Assembly (NCBI RefSeq): GCF_900188485.1
Contig: NZ_FZPH01000003.1
Span: forward strand, 248,001 to 312,000
Origin: Asanoa hainanensis
GTDB lineage: Bacteria; Actinomycetota; Actinomycetes; Mycobacteriales; Micromonosporaceae
Direction of reading: 5' to 3'
Length of the DNA stretch: 64,000 nucleotides
Part shown: in pieces, positions 16,895 through 24,714 of the stretch
Numbering within the stretch: position 1 is the first letter of the stretch
How the letters are laid out: the number at the start of each line of letters is the position of its first letter
Made by a program: the position numbers and the translations under genes
Notes under the pieces: model-generated
Databases searched by the model: none
What the model was told of the DNA's origin: nothing
Seen by the model: only the letters and a program-made list of their open reading frames with translations

Positions 16895-17500
16895 ATGTCA
16901 CTGACGATCGGACCGGCGTTCACCATTCCCGGGTATACCACTGTGGACCCGCCTGACTACGACAGCGAGCGCGAGGCGACCGTGTACGCCGCCGACCCCG
17001 TGCTGGGCCACCCGGCCTTCTGGTCGCACTACCTCGCCGGGCCGCTCGGCGCGGACCGGGAGTCGGACGCCGCCTTCGAGGTCGCGGCAGCCGACTACCA
17101 GGAGCTGACTGCCGTGCTGAACGACCCGGACCGTTGGCCGGCGGTGTCGGTGCGGCTCGACGGGGACGCCCGCCTCCACATCGTGTACCGCAACTTCGAC
17201 GAGGACGAAGGACTCGACTTCGTCGAAGAGCGACCGGGCCAGCCGGTAACGGTGTTCACCCCGGACCAGAGTGCCGAACCTTCCACGATGACCTGGGCGA
17301 AGCTACTCGTCACGGCCGACCTGCCGGACGAGCGGCTCACCTGGGCGCAGCGCTTCATCCTGTTGTTGCCGATGCTCTACCCGCAGGAGCTACCCCCTGA
17401 CGCCGGAGAAGTAATGGACCGTGCGCTGGCCGGAATCGGAGCCAGGAACCGAGCGCCCGTGGTGGCCGCCCTGCTCGACTCGCTGGACCAGCGGGCCTAA
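16895..17500 (+). CDS. Hypothetical protein
   Basis: A 201-residue soluble acidic protein beginning MSLTIGPAFT, with no signal peptide or membrane helix. It contains many Asp/Glu and aromatic residues (FWSHYLAG, HIVYRNFDEDEGLDFVEE) and an Arg/Leu-rich C-terminal helix. The pattern is reminiscent of small immunity or SMI1-like cytosolic proteins, but I cannot assign a family. An alternative start three codons upstream exists. It is divergent from the M28 peptidase and followed by a clear hairpin. Confidence 0.7.
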   Translation: MSLTIGPAFTIPGYTTVDPPDYDSEREATVYAADPVLGHPAFWSHYLAGPLGADRESDAAFEVAAADYQELTAVLNDPDRWPAVSVRLDGDARLHIVYRNFDEDEGLDFVEERPGQPVTVFTPDQSAEPSTMTWAKLLVTADLPDERLTWAQRFILLLPMLYPQELPPDAGEVMDRALAGIGARNRAPVVAALLDSLDQRA

Positions 17501-17502
17501 AG

Positions 17503-17522
17503 CGGTCTCACAACTGAGACCG
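17503..17522 (+). terminator. Hairpin immediately after the hypothetical gene
   Basis: A perfect seven-base stem, CGGTCTC and GAGACCG, with a six-base loop, starts two bases after the stop codon. Confidence 0.55.
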
Positions 17523-17591
17523 GGCGGCGGAGGGCCGCGCGGGGCGTCGCCGCGCGTCGACCCCAGCTATGAAACGCGCCTCAGGGGCTGT

Positions 17592-17628
17592 CTCGAGGTG
17601 CTGACCGCGCGGCGGGCCCCACCTCGAG
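17592..17628. terminator. Bidirectional terminator-like inverted repeat
   Basis: Nine-base perfect arms CTCGAGGTG and CACCTCGAG around a 19-base GC-rich loop, lying between convergent genes and ending seven bases before the stop of the minus-strand gene. Confidence 0.5.
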
Positions 17629-17635
17629 CCCGACC

Positions 17636-18004
17636 CTAGAAGCGCTCGACCAGATGCTCGCGCCCCGGCGGTGGGTCGTAGGGCTCCGGCCAGAACTCTG
17701 TGATCGTCGTGATCAGCCCCTCCTCGTCGAACTCGAAGAACGTCAGTGCCTCCGCCGGCTCGCCGTCGGTGCGGAAGTGGCACCAGGTCGTCGCCTGGCG
17801 TCCCTCGCCGACCACCCGGTGCACGGTCAGGTGCCAATCACCCGGATATTCCACATTGAACTGCAGGTAGGCCGCCTTGCCGCGGATGCGCTCCCGGCTC
17901 TGCGGCAGCTCGTAGACCACGTCGTCGGCCAGCAATGCCCCGAACGCCGACCAGTCTCGGGCCTCCGCCGCGGCCCAGAAAGCCAGAGCGGTGCCGGCGG
18001 TCAT
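17636..18004 (-). CDS. SnoaL/NTF2-like fold protein
   Basis: A 122-residue cystatin-like alpha+beta barrel protein. It has the opening FWAAAEARDWSAFGALLADDVVYELP typical of the SnoaL-like family and a late beta strand FFEFDEEGLITTITEFWPEPYDPP. Members are small ligand-binding proteins, isomerases or stand-alone domains. It overlaps the upstream DUF1579-like gene by four bases (ATGA). No catalytic dyad can be assigned with confidence. Confidence 0.85.
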   Translation of the reverse strand: MTAGTALAFWAAAEARDWSAFGALLADDVVYELPQSRERIRGKAAYLQFNVEYPGDWHLTVHRVVGEGRQATTWCHFRTDGEPAEALTFFEFDEEGLITTITEFWPEPYDPPPGREHLVERF

Positions 18005-18459
18005 GACTGGCTCCGGGTGAACTCCGCGACCCAGTTGGGCTCCCACGTCGCCCCCTTGTCGACGGAGAACGCCTGCTCCCAGCGGCACGACGACGCCGTG
18101 ATGTCGGACCACGTGAAGCGCACGGTGATCGGGCGTCCTTCGTAGTCTTCCTCGGCGGTGAACACCCCCACCCCGGAGTCGAACCGCCCGACCACCGGCG
18201 GTAGGGACAACCCGGTGCGGCTGTTGGCCCAGTAGAGCGACCACTCGTCCCGGGCCGCGTCGTAGAGCCGCATGGTCACCCCGCCGAAGCCCTGCGACGG
18301 GAACCTCACCTCGTCGATGTTGCCCGCGCCGTCGAGCACGCTCCAGCAAACGCTGAAACCCTCGAACTCGTACCACTCGGTGCTGCCGGACAGGACCGAC
18401 CGCAACCGTCGCTGCCGCGACGTCCAGGTGCCCACGAAGAAATCGAAGTCGTTTCCCAT
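18001..18459 (-). CDS. DUF1579-like small beta-barrel protein
   Basis: A 152-residue protein starting MGNDFDFFVGTWTSRQRRL. The DFFxGTW opening and later YDAARDEWSLYWANSRTG resemble the lipocalin-like DUF1579 group, probably binding a small hydrophobic ligand. It is co-translated with the SnoaL-like protein that follows. The two may act on the same small molecule, but that is inference. Confidence 0.75.
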   Translation of the reverse strand: MGNDFDFFVGTWTSRQRRLRSVLSGSTEWYEFEGFSVCWSVLDGAGNIDEVRFPSQGFGGVTMRLYDAARDEWSLYWANSRTGLSLPPVVGRFDSGVGVFTAEEDYEGRPITVRFTWSDITASSCRWEQAFSVDKGATWEPNWVAEFTRSQS

Positions 18460-18521
18460 GGCCGGACGCTAACGCGCCCCTACGACAAAAACTCACGAGC
18501 GACCGGCGTACCCTCCCGACG

Positions 18522-19565
18522 ATGAGCGTTCTGCGGATCCGCGGTCGTGCCCTGCCCAGCGGCGAACAGGTCGACCTCTACGCCGACGGCGACCGCTGGA
18601 CCACCGACCCGGTGCCCGGCGCCGACCTGGTCGCCGAGGGCTGGCTGCTGCCCGGCCTGGTCGACGCGCACACCCACCCCGGCGCCGATGCGCCCGGCGG
18701 CCCGCTGAGCGAAGAGCTCCTCCGGGACGACCTGCGCCGCCACGCCGACAGCGGCGTCACCCTGATCCGCTCCCCCGGCCTGGCCGACCACCCGCCGCAG
18801 TGGTTCGGCGAGGACCCGGACCTGCCCCGCGCCGTACACGCCGGTCCCTGGTTCGCCCAACAGGGCCAGTTCTTCGACGCCTGGGGCCGCCGCCCGAGCC
18901 ACACCGACCTGCCCGGCCTCGCCGCGAGCCAGGCGGCGTCGACGGGCTGGGTCAAGCTGATCGGCGACTGGAAGCCCGGCGACCCGCCGTTCCCCGAGGC
19001 CGTCGTCCGGGACGTGGTCACCGCCGTGCACGCGGTCGGTGGCCGCGTCGCCGTGCACGCCCAGAACGCCGAGGGCTGCGTGATCGCCGTCGCGGCCGGC
19101 GTCGACTCCCTCGAGCACGGCATGTGGCTCGACCCCGCCCTGCTGACCCGGATGGCAGAGCAGGGCACGGCCCTGACCCCGACGCTGGCCGCGCTGAGCG
19201 ACTCGCTGGAGAAGCGGAAGGAACAACCCGACAGCCCGGGCAAGCGGTGGTACGTCGGTGGGGCGAGCAAACACCCCGCGCTCGTCGCGGCAGCGGCGGA
19301 GGCCGGCGTGACGCTGCTCGCCGGCACCGACTCGCGCCCGCACGGCCGGATAGCCGACGAGATCCGCACCATCGCGAAAGCGGGCGTACGCGCACACGAC
19401 GCACTGGCCACGGGATCCTGGGCGGCCCGGGCCTACCTCGGTCTCCCCGGTCTCGAACCGGGCGCACCCGCCGACGCCGTCGTCTACGCCGAGGACCCAC
19501 GTGAAGACCTCGACCAGTTGGACAAGCCCCTCGCGGTGATCCTGCGCGGCCGAAGGGTGCGCTGA
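18522..19565 (+). CDS. Amidohydrolase-family metal-dependent hydrolase
   Basis: A 347-residue TIM-barrel hydrolase. DAHTHPGAD (49-57) supplies the HxH metal ligands; RVAVHAQN and SLEHGMWL supply later His, LLAGTDSRPHG the catalytic Asp, and the C-terminal strand domain is GAPADAVVYAEDP. In place of a carboxylated Lys there is VKLIGDW in the expected region, so a binuclear centre is possible. Similar to imidazolonepropionase/prolidase-like members of unknown substrate. It stands alone between divergent and convergent genes. Confidence 0.88.
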   Translation: MSVLRIRGRALPSGEQVDLYADGDRWTTDPVPGADLVAEGWLLPGLVDAHTHPGADAPGGPLSEELLRDDLRRHADSGVTLIRSPGLADHPPQWFGEDPDLPRAVHAGPWFAQQGQFFDAWGRRPSHTDLPGLAASQAASTGWVKLIGDWKPGDPPFPEAVVRDVVTAVHAVGGRVAVHAQNAEGCVIAVAAGVDSLEHGMWLDPALLTRMAEQGTALTPTLAALSDSLEKRKEQPDSPGKRWYVGGASKHPALVAAAAEAGVTLLAGTDSRPHGRIADEIRTIAKAGVRAHDALATGSWAARAYLGLPGLEPGAPADAVVYAEDPREDLDQLDKPLAVILRGRRVR

Positions 19566-19572
19566 GCAGAGG

Positions 19573-20739
19573 TCAGTCGTCGATCGCCTGATAGGCCAAG
19601 GTCCAGAAGTCGCGCAGGATCGGCGGTGGCTCCGGAGACGACCAGGCCCGTTGGGTCATCAAAATTGTGATCATCTCTTCCGCGGGGTCGATCCGCCACG
19701 ACGTGCCCAGGCCGCCGTCCCACCCGTACCGGCCGGGTGTGTCGGCGATCGTGTGTCGGTGTGTGGTCACCTTGCCGCCGAAGCCCCAACCGGACGCCGC
19801 GAACTCGTCGGCCACCCAGTGCGGCAGCACCTTCTGCCCGCGCGTCAGGTGGTCGGCCGTCATCGTCGCCAGCGAGGGCCGGGACAGCAACCGCTGCGGG
19901 CCCGCGCCCAGCATCATCCGTCCGAAGGCGAAGAAGTCGTCCACCGTGGACACCACACCGCCGGCCCCGGAGAAGAACGGCGGCACGCTCGCCCACTCCT
20001 CCTGCGTGTCCAATGCCTCCACCGGGTCACCCCAGTAGCCGTTGGCCAGCCGCTCCAGCGAGACCACCGAGAACCCGGTGTCGGTCATGCCCAACGGCGC
20101 GAACACCCGCTCCAACAGGAAGTCCGCATAGGACAGTCCGGACGCCCGGGACAGCAGCACGCCGAGGACGTCCGAACCCGTGTTGTAGAACCATTTCTCC
20201 CCCGGCTGCGCCATCAACGGCAGCGAGCCGAGCCGTTTGAGCCACTCGTCCTGGTCCGGCATCGCCCGGGGCCGCGGCTCACCCATGCCGATGTCCAGAT
20301 CCCAGGCCGCTTTCAGCACCGGGTACGCGTCGGCAGGCGCGTACACCTGCCCGAAGCCCCACGTGAACGTCAGCAGGTCGCGCACCGTCACCGGGCGGAA
20401 GGCGGGCACGGTGTCGTGCAACGCCGCGCCCATGCTGCGCAACACCTGGCGGTCGGCGAGCTCGGGAAGCAGCGCGTCGACCGGGTCGTCCAGCCGGATC
20501 CGGCACTCCTCGACCAGCATCATCGTCGCGGCCGCGGTGATCGGCTTGGTCATCGAGCTGACCCGGAAGATGGTGTCGGCGCTCATCGGGCGCCCACCGC
20601 CGTACGCGGTCGTGCCGAGCGCCTCGACATGCGTCTGCCCGCGCCGGCTCACCAGCGCCACCACCCCTGGCACGTCGCCCCGTTCGACGTATCCGGTCAG
20701 TACTTCGCGCATCCGCCGCAACCGCATCGTCGACAACAT
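19573..20739 (-). CDS. Serine hydrolase, class C beta-lactamase/esterase family
   Basis: A 388-residue penicillin-binding-fold hydrolase. The SxxK motif is SMTKPITAA (Ser about 66, Lys about 69) and the second motif region is FYNTGSDVLG. A GFGGKVTTHRHT segment leads to the C-terminal YGWDGGLGTSWRIDP. It lacks a signal peptide, so it is probably a cytosolic esterase or beta-lactamase-like enzyme rather than a secreted resistance enzyme. Convergent with the amidohydrolase by seven bases. Confidence 0.9.
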   Translation of the reverse strand: MLSTMRLRRMREVLTGYVERGDVPGVVALVSRRGQTHVEALGTTAYGGGRPMSADTIFRVSSMTKPITAAATMMLVEECRIRLDDPVDALLPELADRQVLRSMGAALHDTVPAFRPVTVRDLLTFTWGFGQVYAPADAYPVLKAAWDLDIGMGEPRPRAMPDQDEWLKRLGSLPLMAQPGEKWFYNTGSDVLGVLLSRASGLSYADFLLERVFAPLGMTDTGFSVVSLERLANGYWGDPVEALDTQEEWASVPPFFSGAGGVVSTVDDFFAFGRMMLGAGPQRLLSRPSLATMTADHLTRGQKVLPHWVADEFAASGWGFGGKVTTHRHTIADTPGRYGWDGGLGTSWRIDPAEEMITILMTQRAWSSPEPPPILRDFWTLAYQAIDD

Positions 20740-20784
20740 GTGCCGACGTTAGCGTGCCTACGGTGGATTCGAGGGGGTACCACC

Positions 20785-21612
20785 ATGGCGAAGACCTGGC
20801 TGGTCACGGGAAGTTCGCGCGGCCTCGGGCGGGCGCTCTGCACCGCCGCGCTCGACCGGGGTGACAACGTCGTCGCCACCGCACGCCGGCCCGAACACCT
20901 TGGCGACCTGGTGGAGGCTTACGGCGACCGGGTGAGCGCGGTGGCGCTGGACGTCGGCGACCCGGTCGCGGCGGAGCGGGCGGTCGCCGCGGCGGTCGAC
21001 ACGTTCGGCCGGATCGACGTGGTCGCCAACAACGCCGGAAACGCCAACAGCGCGCCGATCGAGCAGACCTCACTGGACGAGTTCCGCCAACAGATCGAAA
21101 CCAACCTGCTGGGTGTCGTGTACGTGTCGAAGGCCGCGCTGCCGCACTTCCGGGCCCAGCGGTCCGGCCATTACCTCCAGTTCTCGTCGATCGGCGGGCG
21201 GGTGGGCGGCACGCCCGGCGTCGGGCCGTACCAGGCCGCGAAGTTCGGTGTGGAGGGCTTCTCGCTGGTCCTGGCCGCCGAGGTCGAGCCGTTCGGTGTC
21301 CGGGTGACGATCGTCGAACCGGGCGGCTTCCGCACCGACTGGGCCGGAGCGTCGATGCGGATCGAGGACGGCGGCCCCGAGTACGCCGAGTCGGTCGGCG
21401 TCATGTCCCGCTACCGCGAGCAGGCCCGCGGCAAGGAGCCCGGCGACCCGGCCAAGGCGGCCCAGGTGCTGGTCGACGTGGTCGACCTGGCCGAACCGCC
21501 CAAGCGCCTGCCGCTTGGCTCGGACGCACTCGGCCTCGCCGAACGACACAACCAGGCGCTCGCGGACGAGCTCGCCACCTGGGCGGACCTGTCCCGCTCG
21601 ACCGACTTCTGA
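20785..21612 (+). CDS. Short-chain dehydrogenase/reductase
   Basis: A 275-residue classical SDR with Rossmann motif TGSSRGLGRAL (8-18), NNAGN, catalytic Ser in FSSIGGRVGG and the YQAAK Tyr/Lys pair. Arg29/Arg37-type residues after strand 2 (ATARRPEHL) suggest NADP(H). The ATG at 20785 is preceded by a GAGGGGG Shine-Dalgarno sequence. Substrate unknown. Confidence 0.93.
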   Translation: MAKTWLVTGSSRGLGRALCTAALDRGDNVVATARRPEHLGDLVEAYGDRVSAVALDVGDPVAAERAVAAAVDTFGRIDVVANNAGNANSAPIEQTSLDEFRQQIETNLLGVVYVSKAALPHFRAQRSGHYLQFSSIGGRVGGTPGVGPYQAAKFGVEGFSLVLAAEVEPFGVRVTIVEPGGFRTDWAGASMRIEDGGPEYAESVGVMSRYREQARGKEPGDPAKAAQVLVDVVDLAEPPKRLPLGSDALGLAERHNQALADELATWADLSRSTDF

Positions 21613-21617
21613 AAGAA

Positions 21618-21642
21618 CTCTTCCGCAAGAGCTGTTGCGCAA
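21618..21642. promoter_or_regulatory. Candidate operator upstream of the ArsR-type regulator
   Basis: A small hairpin (CTCTT-ccgc-AAGAG, 21618-21631) is followed by the perfect palindrome TTGCGCAA (21635-21642). TTCCGCAAGA and TTGCGCAATGA form a near-direct repeat spaced 14 bases, about 30-50 bases before the regulator start. This fits autoregulation. Confidence 0.4.
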
Positions 21643-21669
21643 TGATTCTTGCCATGCCAGGCTGTGGGC

Positions 21670-22425
21670 ATGGCAGAACGTCACGTCCGACAGGTCACCG
21701 ACTCGCGGGTGCTAGCCGCGATGTCCCACCCGCTGCGCCGGCGGCTGCTCGACGTGCTCGCGGTCTACGGCCCGCAGCCGGTGGGCGCGCTGGCCGAGCG
21801 CACCGGCCAGGCACCGGCCAACATCAGCCACCACATGAAGGTGATGCGCGAGTGCGACCTGGTCGAGGAGGCTCCCGAACTGGCCCGCGACCGCCGCGAA
21901 CGGTGGTGGCGCCCGGTCAGCGCCGGGTTGCGGTGGTCAGGCCGCGACTTCGAGGACGACGCCGGCGAGGCCGCCGTCCTGCGCGCCGCCGAGTCGCTCA
22001 ACCTCGACCACCAGGTGGGTCTCGTCCGCGAGTGGTACGGCGCACCCGACGCGGAGCAGGCCGTCTGGGGCGAGAGCGCCTTCGCCGCGGACCGCTGGCT
22101 CCACCTGACCCCTGCGGAGTTGGTCGAGCTCAGTCGTGACATCGTCGCCGTGCTCGACCGCTGGTCGGCCCGCACGACCGCGGCCGGAAGCGCAGGCGAC
22201 AGCGCCGCCGGAGGCCCGGGCGGCAGCGCCGCCGGAGGCCCGGGCGGCAACCCGGCCGGCAACCCTGTGGGAGGCGCGGCCGGCAATCCGGCGGAAGGCG
22301 CGGCCGGCAACCCTGCGGGAGGCGCGGGTGGCAACGCGGCCAATGACGCGAGCGGCAGTGCGGGCGACGAGGAGCTTCGGCGGCCGGTTTTCGTTTTCGC
22401 GCACGGCATTCCGGCGACGCCGTGA
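21670..22425 (+). CDS. ArsR-family winged-helix regulator with Gly/Ala-rich insert
   Basis: A 251-residue transcriptional regulator. The winged helix (about 10-85) has MSHPLRRRLLDVLA, the recognition region QAPANISHHMKVM and wing DRRERWWRPV. A helical linker to about 168 follows. Residues 171-233 are a low-complexity insert built from GSAAGGPG and GNPAGG-type units, then the usual C-terminal strand (RRPVFVFAHGIPA) resumes. Relatives lack such an insert. It overlaps the MFS gene by four bases (GTGA), so it most likely represses its own operon and senses the exported compound. Confidence 0.9.
   Translation: MAERHVRQVTDSRVLAAMSHPLRRRLLDVLAVYGPQPVGALAERTGQAPANISHHMKVMRECDLVEEAPELARDRRERWWRPVSAGLRWSGRDFEDDAGEAAVLRAAESLNLDHQVGLVREWYGAPDAEQAVWGESAFAADRWLHLTPAELVELSRDIVAVLDRWSARTTAAGSAGDSAAGGPGGSAAGGPGGNPAGNPVGGAAGNPAEGAAGNPAGGAGGNAANDASGSAGDEELRRPVFVFAHGIPATP
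22180..22368 (+). repeat. In-frame Gly/Ala/Pro/Asn repeat within regulator gene
   Basis: About 190 bases of imperfect 24-base units (GGCGGCAGCGCCGCCGGAGG-like) encode residues 171-233. The first two units are almost identical and later ones drift. Length is a multiple of three and the frame is preserved. Confidence 0.8.
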
Positions 22426-23687
22426 GCGCCGACGACCGTACCGTCGCTGGTCGGGACTTTCGGCTTTTCTGGTTCGGCCAGGCCACGTCCAAGCTGGGCA
22501 ACAGCGTCAGCTCCGTGGCGCTGCCGCTCGTCGCGGTGGCCACCCTCGACGCCGGCACGTTGCAGGTTGCCTTGTTGGCGGCCTTCTCCTGGCTGCCTTG
22601 GCTGCTGATCGGCCTGCCGGCCGGCGCGTGGGTCGACCGGCTCCCCCGCCGCCCCTTGATGATCAGCTGCGACCTGCTCTGCCTGGTCGTCATCGCGAGC
22701 ATCCCGCTCGCCTGGTGGCTCGGCTCGCTCACCTTGACCCACCTGTTCGTCGCGGCGCTGGTTACCGGCACGGCCGGGGTCTTCTTCCAGACCGCGGACC
22801 AGGTCTTCCTGCCCACCCTGCTGGACCGCGCCGACCTGCCGAGCGGCAACGCCCGGCTGCAGAGCACCGAGCAGGCGGCCTACGTCGCCGGCCCGGGCAT
22901 CGCCGGCCTGCTCACCCAGCTCGCCGGCGCGATCGCCGGTCTGCTCGTCGACGCGGTCAGCTTCCTGGTCTCGGCGATCTGCCTGTGGCGCATCCGCGTC
23001 CCAGAGAGACTCCATCGTGGACAACAGCGGTCGCTGCGGGCCGAGGTGGCAGAGGGCTTGCGGTTCGTCGCGGGCGACCCCTACCTACGGGTGCTCACGA
23101 TCTGGGGCGCGATGAGCAACCTGGCGCTGATCGGCTACCAGTCGGTGCTGGTGGTGTTCCTGGTCCGCGAGGTCGGTGTGGCACCCGCCGTCGTAGGTGG
23201 CCTGGTCGCCGCGACCAGCCTCGGCGGCGTACTCGGCGCCGCGGCCGGCAGCGCGCTCGGCCGGCGCCTAGGCACGGCGCGGGCCCTGCTCGCCACCTCC
23301 GTGCTGACCCCACCATTCGGTCTGCTGCTGCCGCTGGCCGAGCGGGGGCCACGGCTCGCGCTGGCGGTAGCCGGCGTCGCCGTGCTGGTCGCCGGGATCA
23401 GCGCCGGCAACGTGGTCAAGGGCAGCTTCCGCCAGACGTACGTGCCGCACCACCTACTCGGCCGCGTCACGGTGAGCATGCAACTGCTCAACTACGGCGC
23501 GATCCCGCTGGGCGCACTGATCGGCGGTGTGCTGGGTTCCACGATCGGCCTGCGGCCCACGATCTGGCTGAGCATGGGCGCCGCGGTGGCCGCGGGCCTG
23601 ATCGTCCTCATCGGACCGATCCGCACAACCCGCGACCTACCCGGACGACCGATCCCAGCTTCACCCGACCTGGTACACGCCGGATAG
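22422..23687 (+). CDS. MFS transporter
   Basis: A 421-residue major facilitator of the MFS_3/enterobactin-exporter-like type. It opens GRDFRLFWFGQATSKLGNSVS and has about 12 hydrophobic segments, with the loop 2-3 motif GAWVDRLPRRP. The GTG start overlaps the regulator stop. Context suggests drug or metabolite efflux under control of the adjacent ArsR-type protein. Confidence 0.92.
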   Translation: MSADDRTVAGRDFRLFWFGQATSKLGNSVSSVALPLVAVATLDAGTLQVALLAAFSWLPWLLIGLPAGAWVDRLPRRPLMISCDLLCLVVIASIPLAWWLGSLTLTHLFVAALVTGTAGVFFQTADQVFLPTLLDRADLPSGNARLQSTEQAAYVAGPGIAGLLTQLAGAIAGLLVDAVSFLVSAICLWRIRVPERLHRGQQRSLRAEVAEGLRFVAGDPYLRVLTIWGAMSNLALIGYQSVLVVFLVREVGVAPAVVGGLVAATSLGGVLGAAAGSALGRRLGTARALLATSVLTPPFGLLLPLAERGPRLALAVAGVAVLVAGISAGNVVKGSFRQTYVPHHLLGRVTVSMQLLNYGAIPLGALIGGVLGSTIGLRPTIWLSMGAAVAAGLIVLIGPIRTTRDLPGRPIPASPDLVHAG

Positions 23688-23699
23688 GCGAACGCCCCG

Positions 23700-23717
23700 A
23701 CCCGCACACTGGCGGGT
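23700..23717 (+). terminator. Weak hairpin after the MFS gene
   Basis: Six-base arms ACCCGC and GCGGGT with a six-base loop, 12 bases after the stop codon. Confidence 0.35.
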
Positions 23718-23786
23718 GCCGGCTCCACCCCGCTGTTATGGCCGACCCGCTGGTCAGGATGATCCAGCAACCGCCAGGATGGAAGA

Positions 23787-24680
23787 GTGACCAGGTGGCA
23801 AGAGATGATCGGCAACCTCGTCGATCTGCTCCCGGCGGCACCGGCGACCGTGGCGGTCGACGGGGCCGGAGACCGCAACGCGCTGGTGGCCGACCGGCTG
23901 GCCGAGGCCCTCGACCCGCGGGTCCTGGTGACCACGGGCCCGGGCTGGCGGGAGTCACGCCCCGACGCCCTGGTCTGGTTGCGCCTCTCGCCGGGCAAGG
24001 CCGACGGACCCGAGCACCAGGCCGACGTGGTGATCGACCTGCACGATCCGGACTGGCCGGTGATCCGGCACGTGGACCCGAGGCTGGCCGACCGGACCCG
24101 GTGGTACCTGCCCGAGAGCCGCGCCTTCTTCGCCGTCCGGGCGGCGACCTGGGATGCCAAGTTCGGTGACGACCTGCCCGCCTACGCGGCTGCGGTGGCG
24201 GAGGCGGCTCTGCCGACGGGCGGCACCGCGGTCGACGTCGGTTGCGGCACCGGCCGCGCGCTGCCCGCGCTGCGTGCGGCGGTCGGCCCGACCGGGCGGG
24301 TGCTCGGCGTCGACATCACCCCGGAGATGCTGGCCGTGGCGCGCGAACGGGCGGCGACACTGCTGCTCGGCGACGCCCGCCGCCTGCCGTTGCGCGACGC
24401 CGTGGTCGACGGGATCTTCGCGGCCGGCCTCGTCGCGCACCTCCCCGACCCGACCGACGGCCTGCGCGAGCTGGCCCGGGTGACCCGGCCCGGTGGGCGG
24501 CTCGTGATCTTCCATCCGACGGGCAGAGCGGCGCTCGCGGCCCGGCACGGCCGCCCGATCCGCGCGGACGAGCCGCTGTCACGGGGCCCGCTAGCGACAG
24601 CCACCGCCGCCGCCGGCTGGCGCCTGGACCGCTACGACGACGCCGAGCACCGGTTCCTGGCCCTCGCGACCCGCGTCTGA
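23787..24680 (+). CDS. Methyltransferase fused to degenerate uridine-kinase-like domain
   Basis: A 297-residue protein, GTG start. Residues 1-115 follow the layout of actinobacterial uridine-kinase-like proteins (TVAVDGAGDRNALVADRLAEAL, then VVIDLHDPDWPVI), but the P-loop GxxGxGK(S/T) is gone, so nucleotide phosphorylation is not expected. Residues 130-297 are a class I SAM methyltransferase: motif I VDVGCGTGRAL, motif II VLGVDITPEML, LGDARRLPL, and a motif IV region with VDGIFAAGLVAHL. Substrate unknown; the N-terminal domain may bind a nucleoside or nucleotide. Confidence 0.85.
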   Translation: MTRWQEMIGNLVDLLPAAPATVAVDGAGDRNALVADRLAEALDPRVLVTTGPGWRESRPDALVWLRLSPGKADGPEHQADVVIDLHDPDWPVIRHVDPRLADRTRWYLPESRAFFAVRAATWDAKFGDDLPAYAAAVAEAALPTGGTAVDVGCGTGRALPALRAAVGPTGRVLGVDITPEMLAVARERAATLLLGDARRLPLRDAVVDGIFAAGLVAHLPDPTDGLRELARVTRPGGRLVIFHPTGRAALAARHGRPIRADEPLSRGPLATATAAAGWRLDRYDDAEHRFLALATRV

Positions 24681-24714
24681 CGAACCCAGCGCCACCACCC
24701 GGAAGCGACCGGGG

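Noticed and set aside
19573-20739. Secreted AmpC beta-lactamase resistance gene
   Set aside because: No signal peptide and a diverged third motif; better described as a cytosolic esterase/beta-lactamase-fold hydrolase.
22422-24680. Biosynthetic gene cluster (regulator, exporter, methyltransferase)
   Set aside because: No core biosynthetic enzyme is present, and the methyltransferase is separated by about 100 bases with a hairpin.
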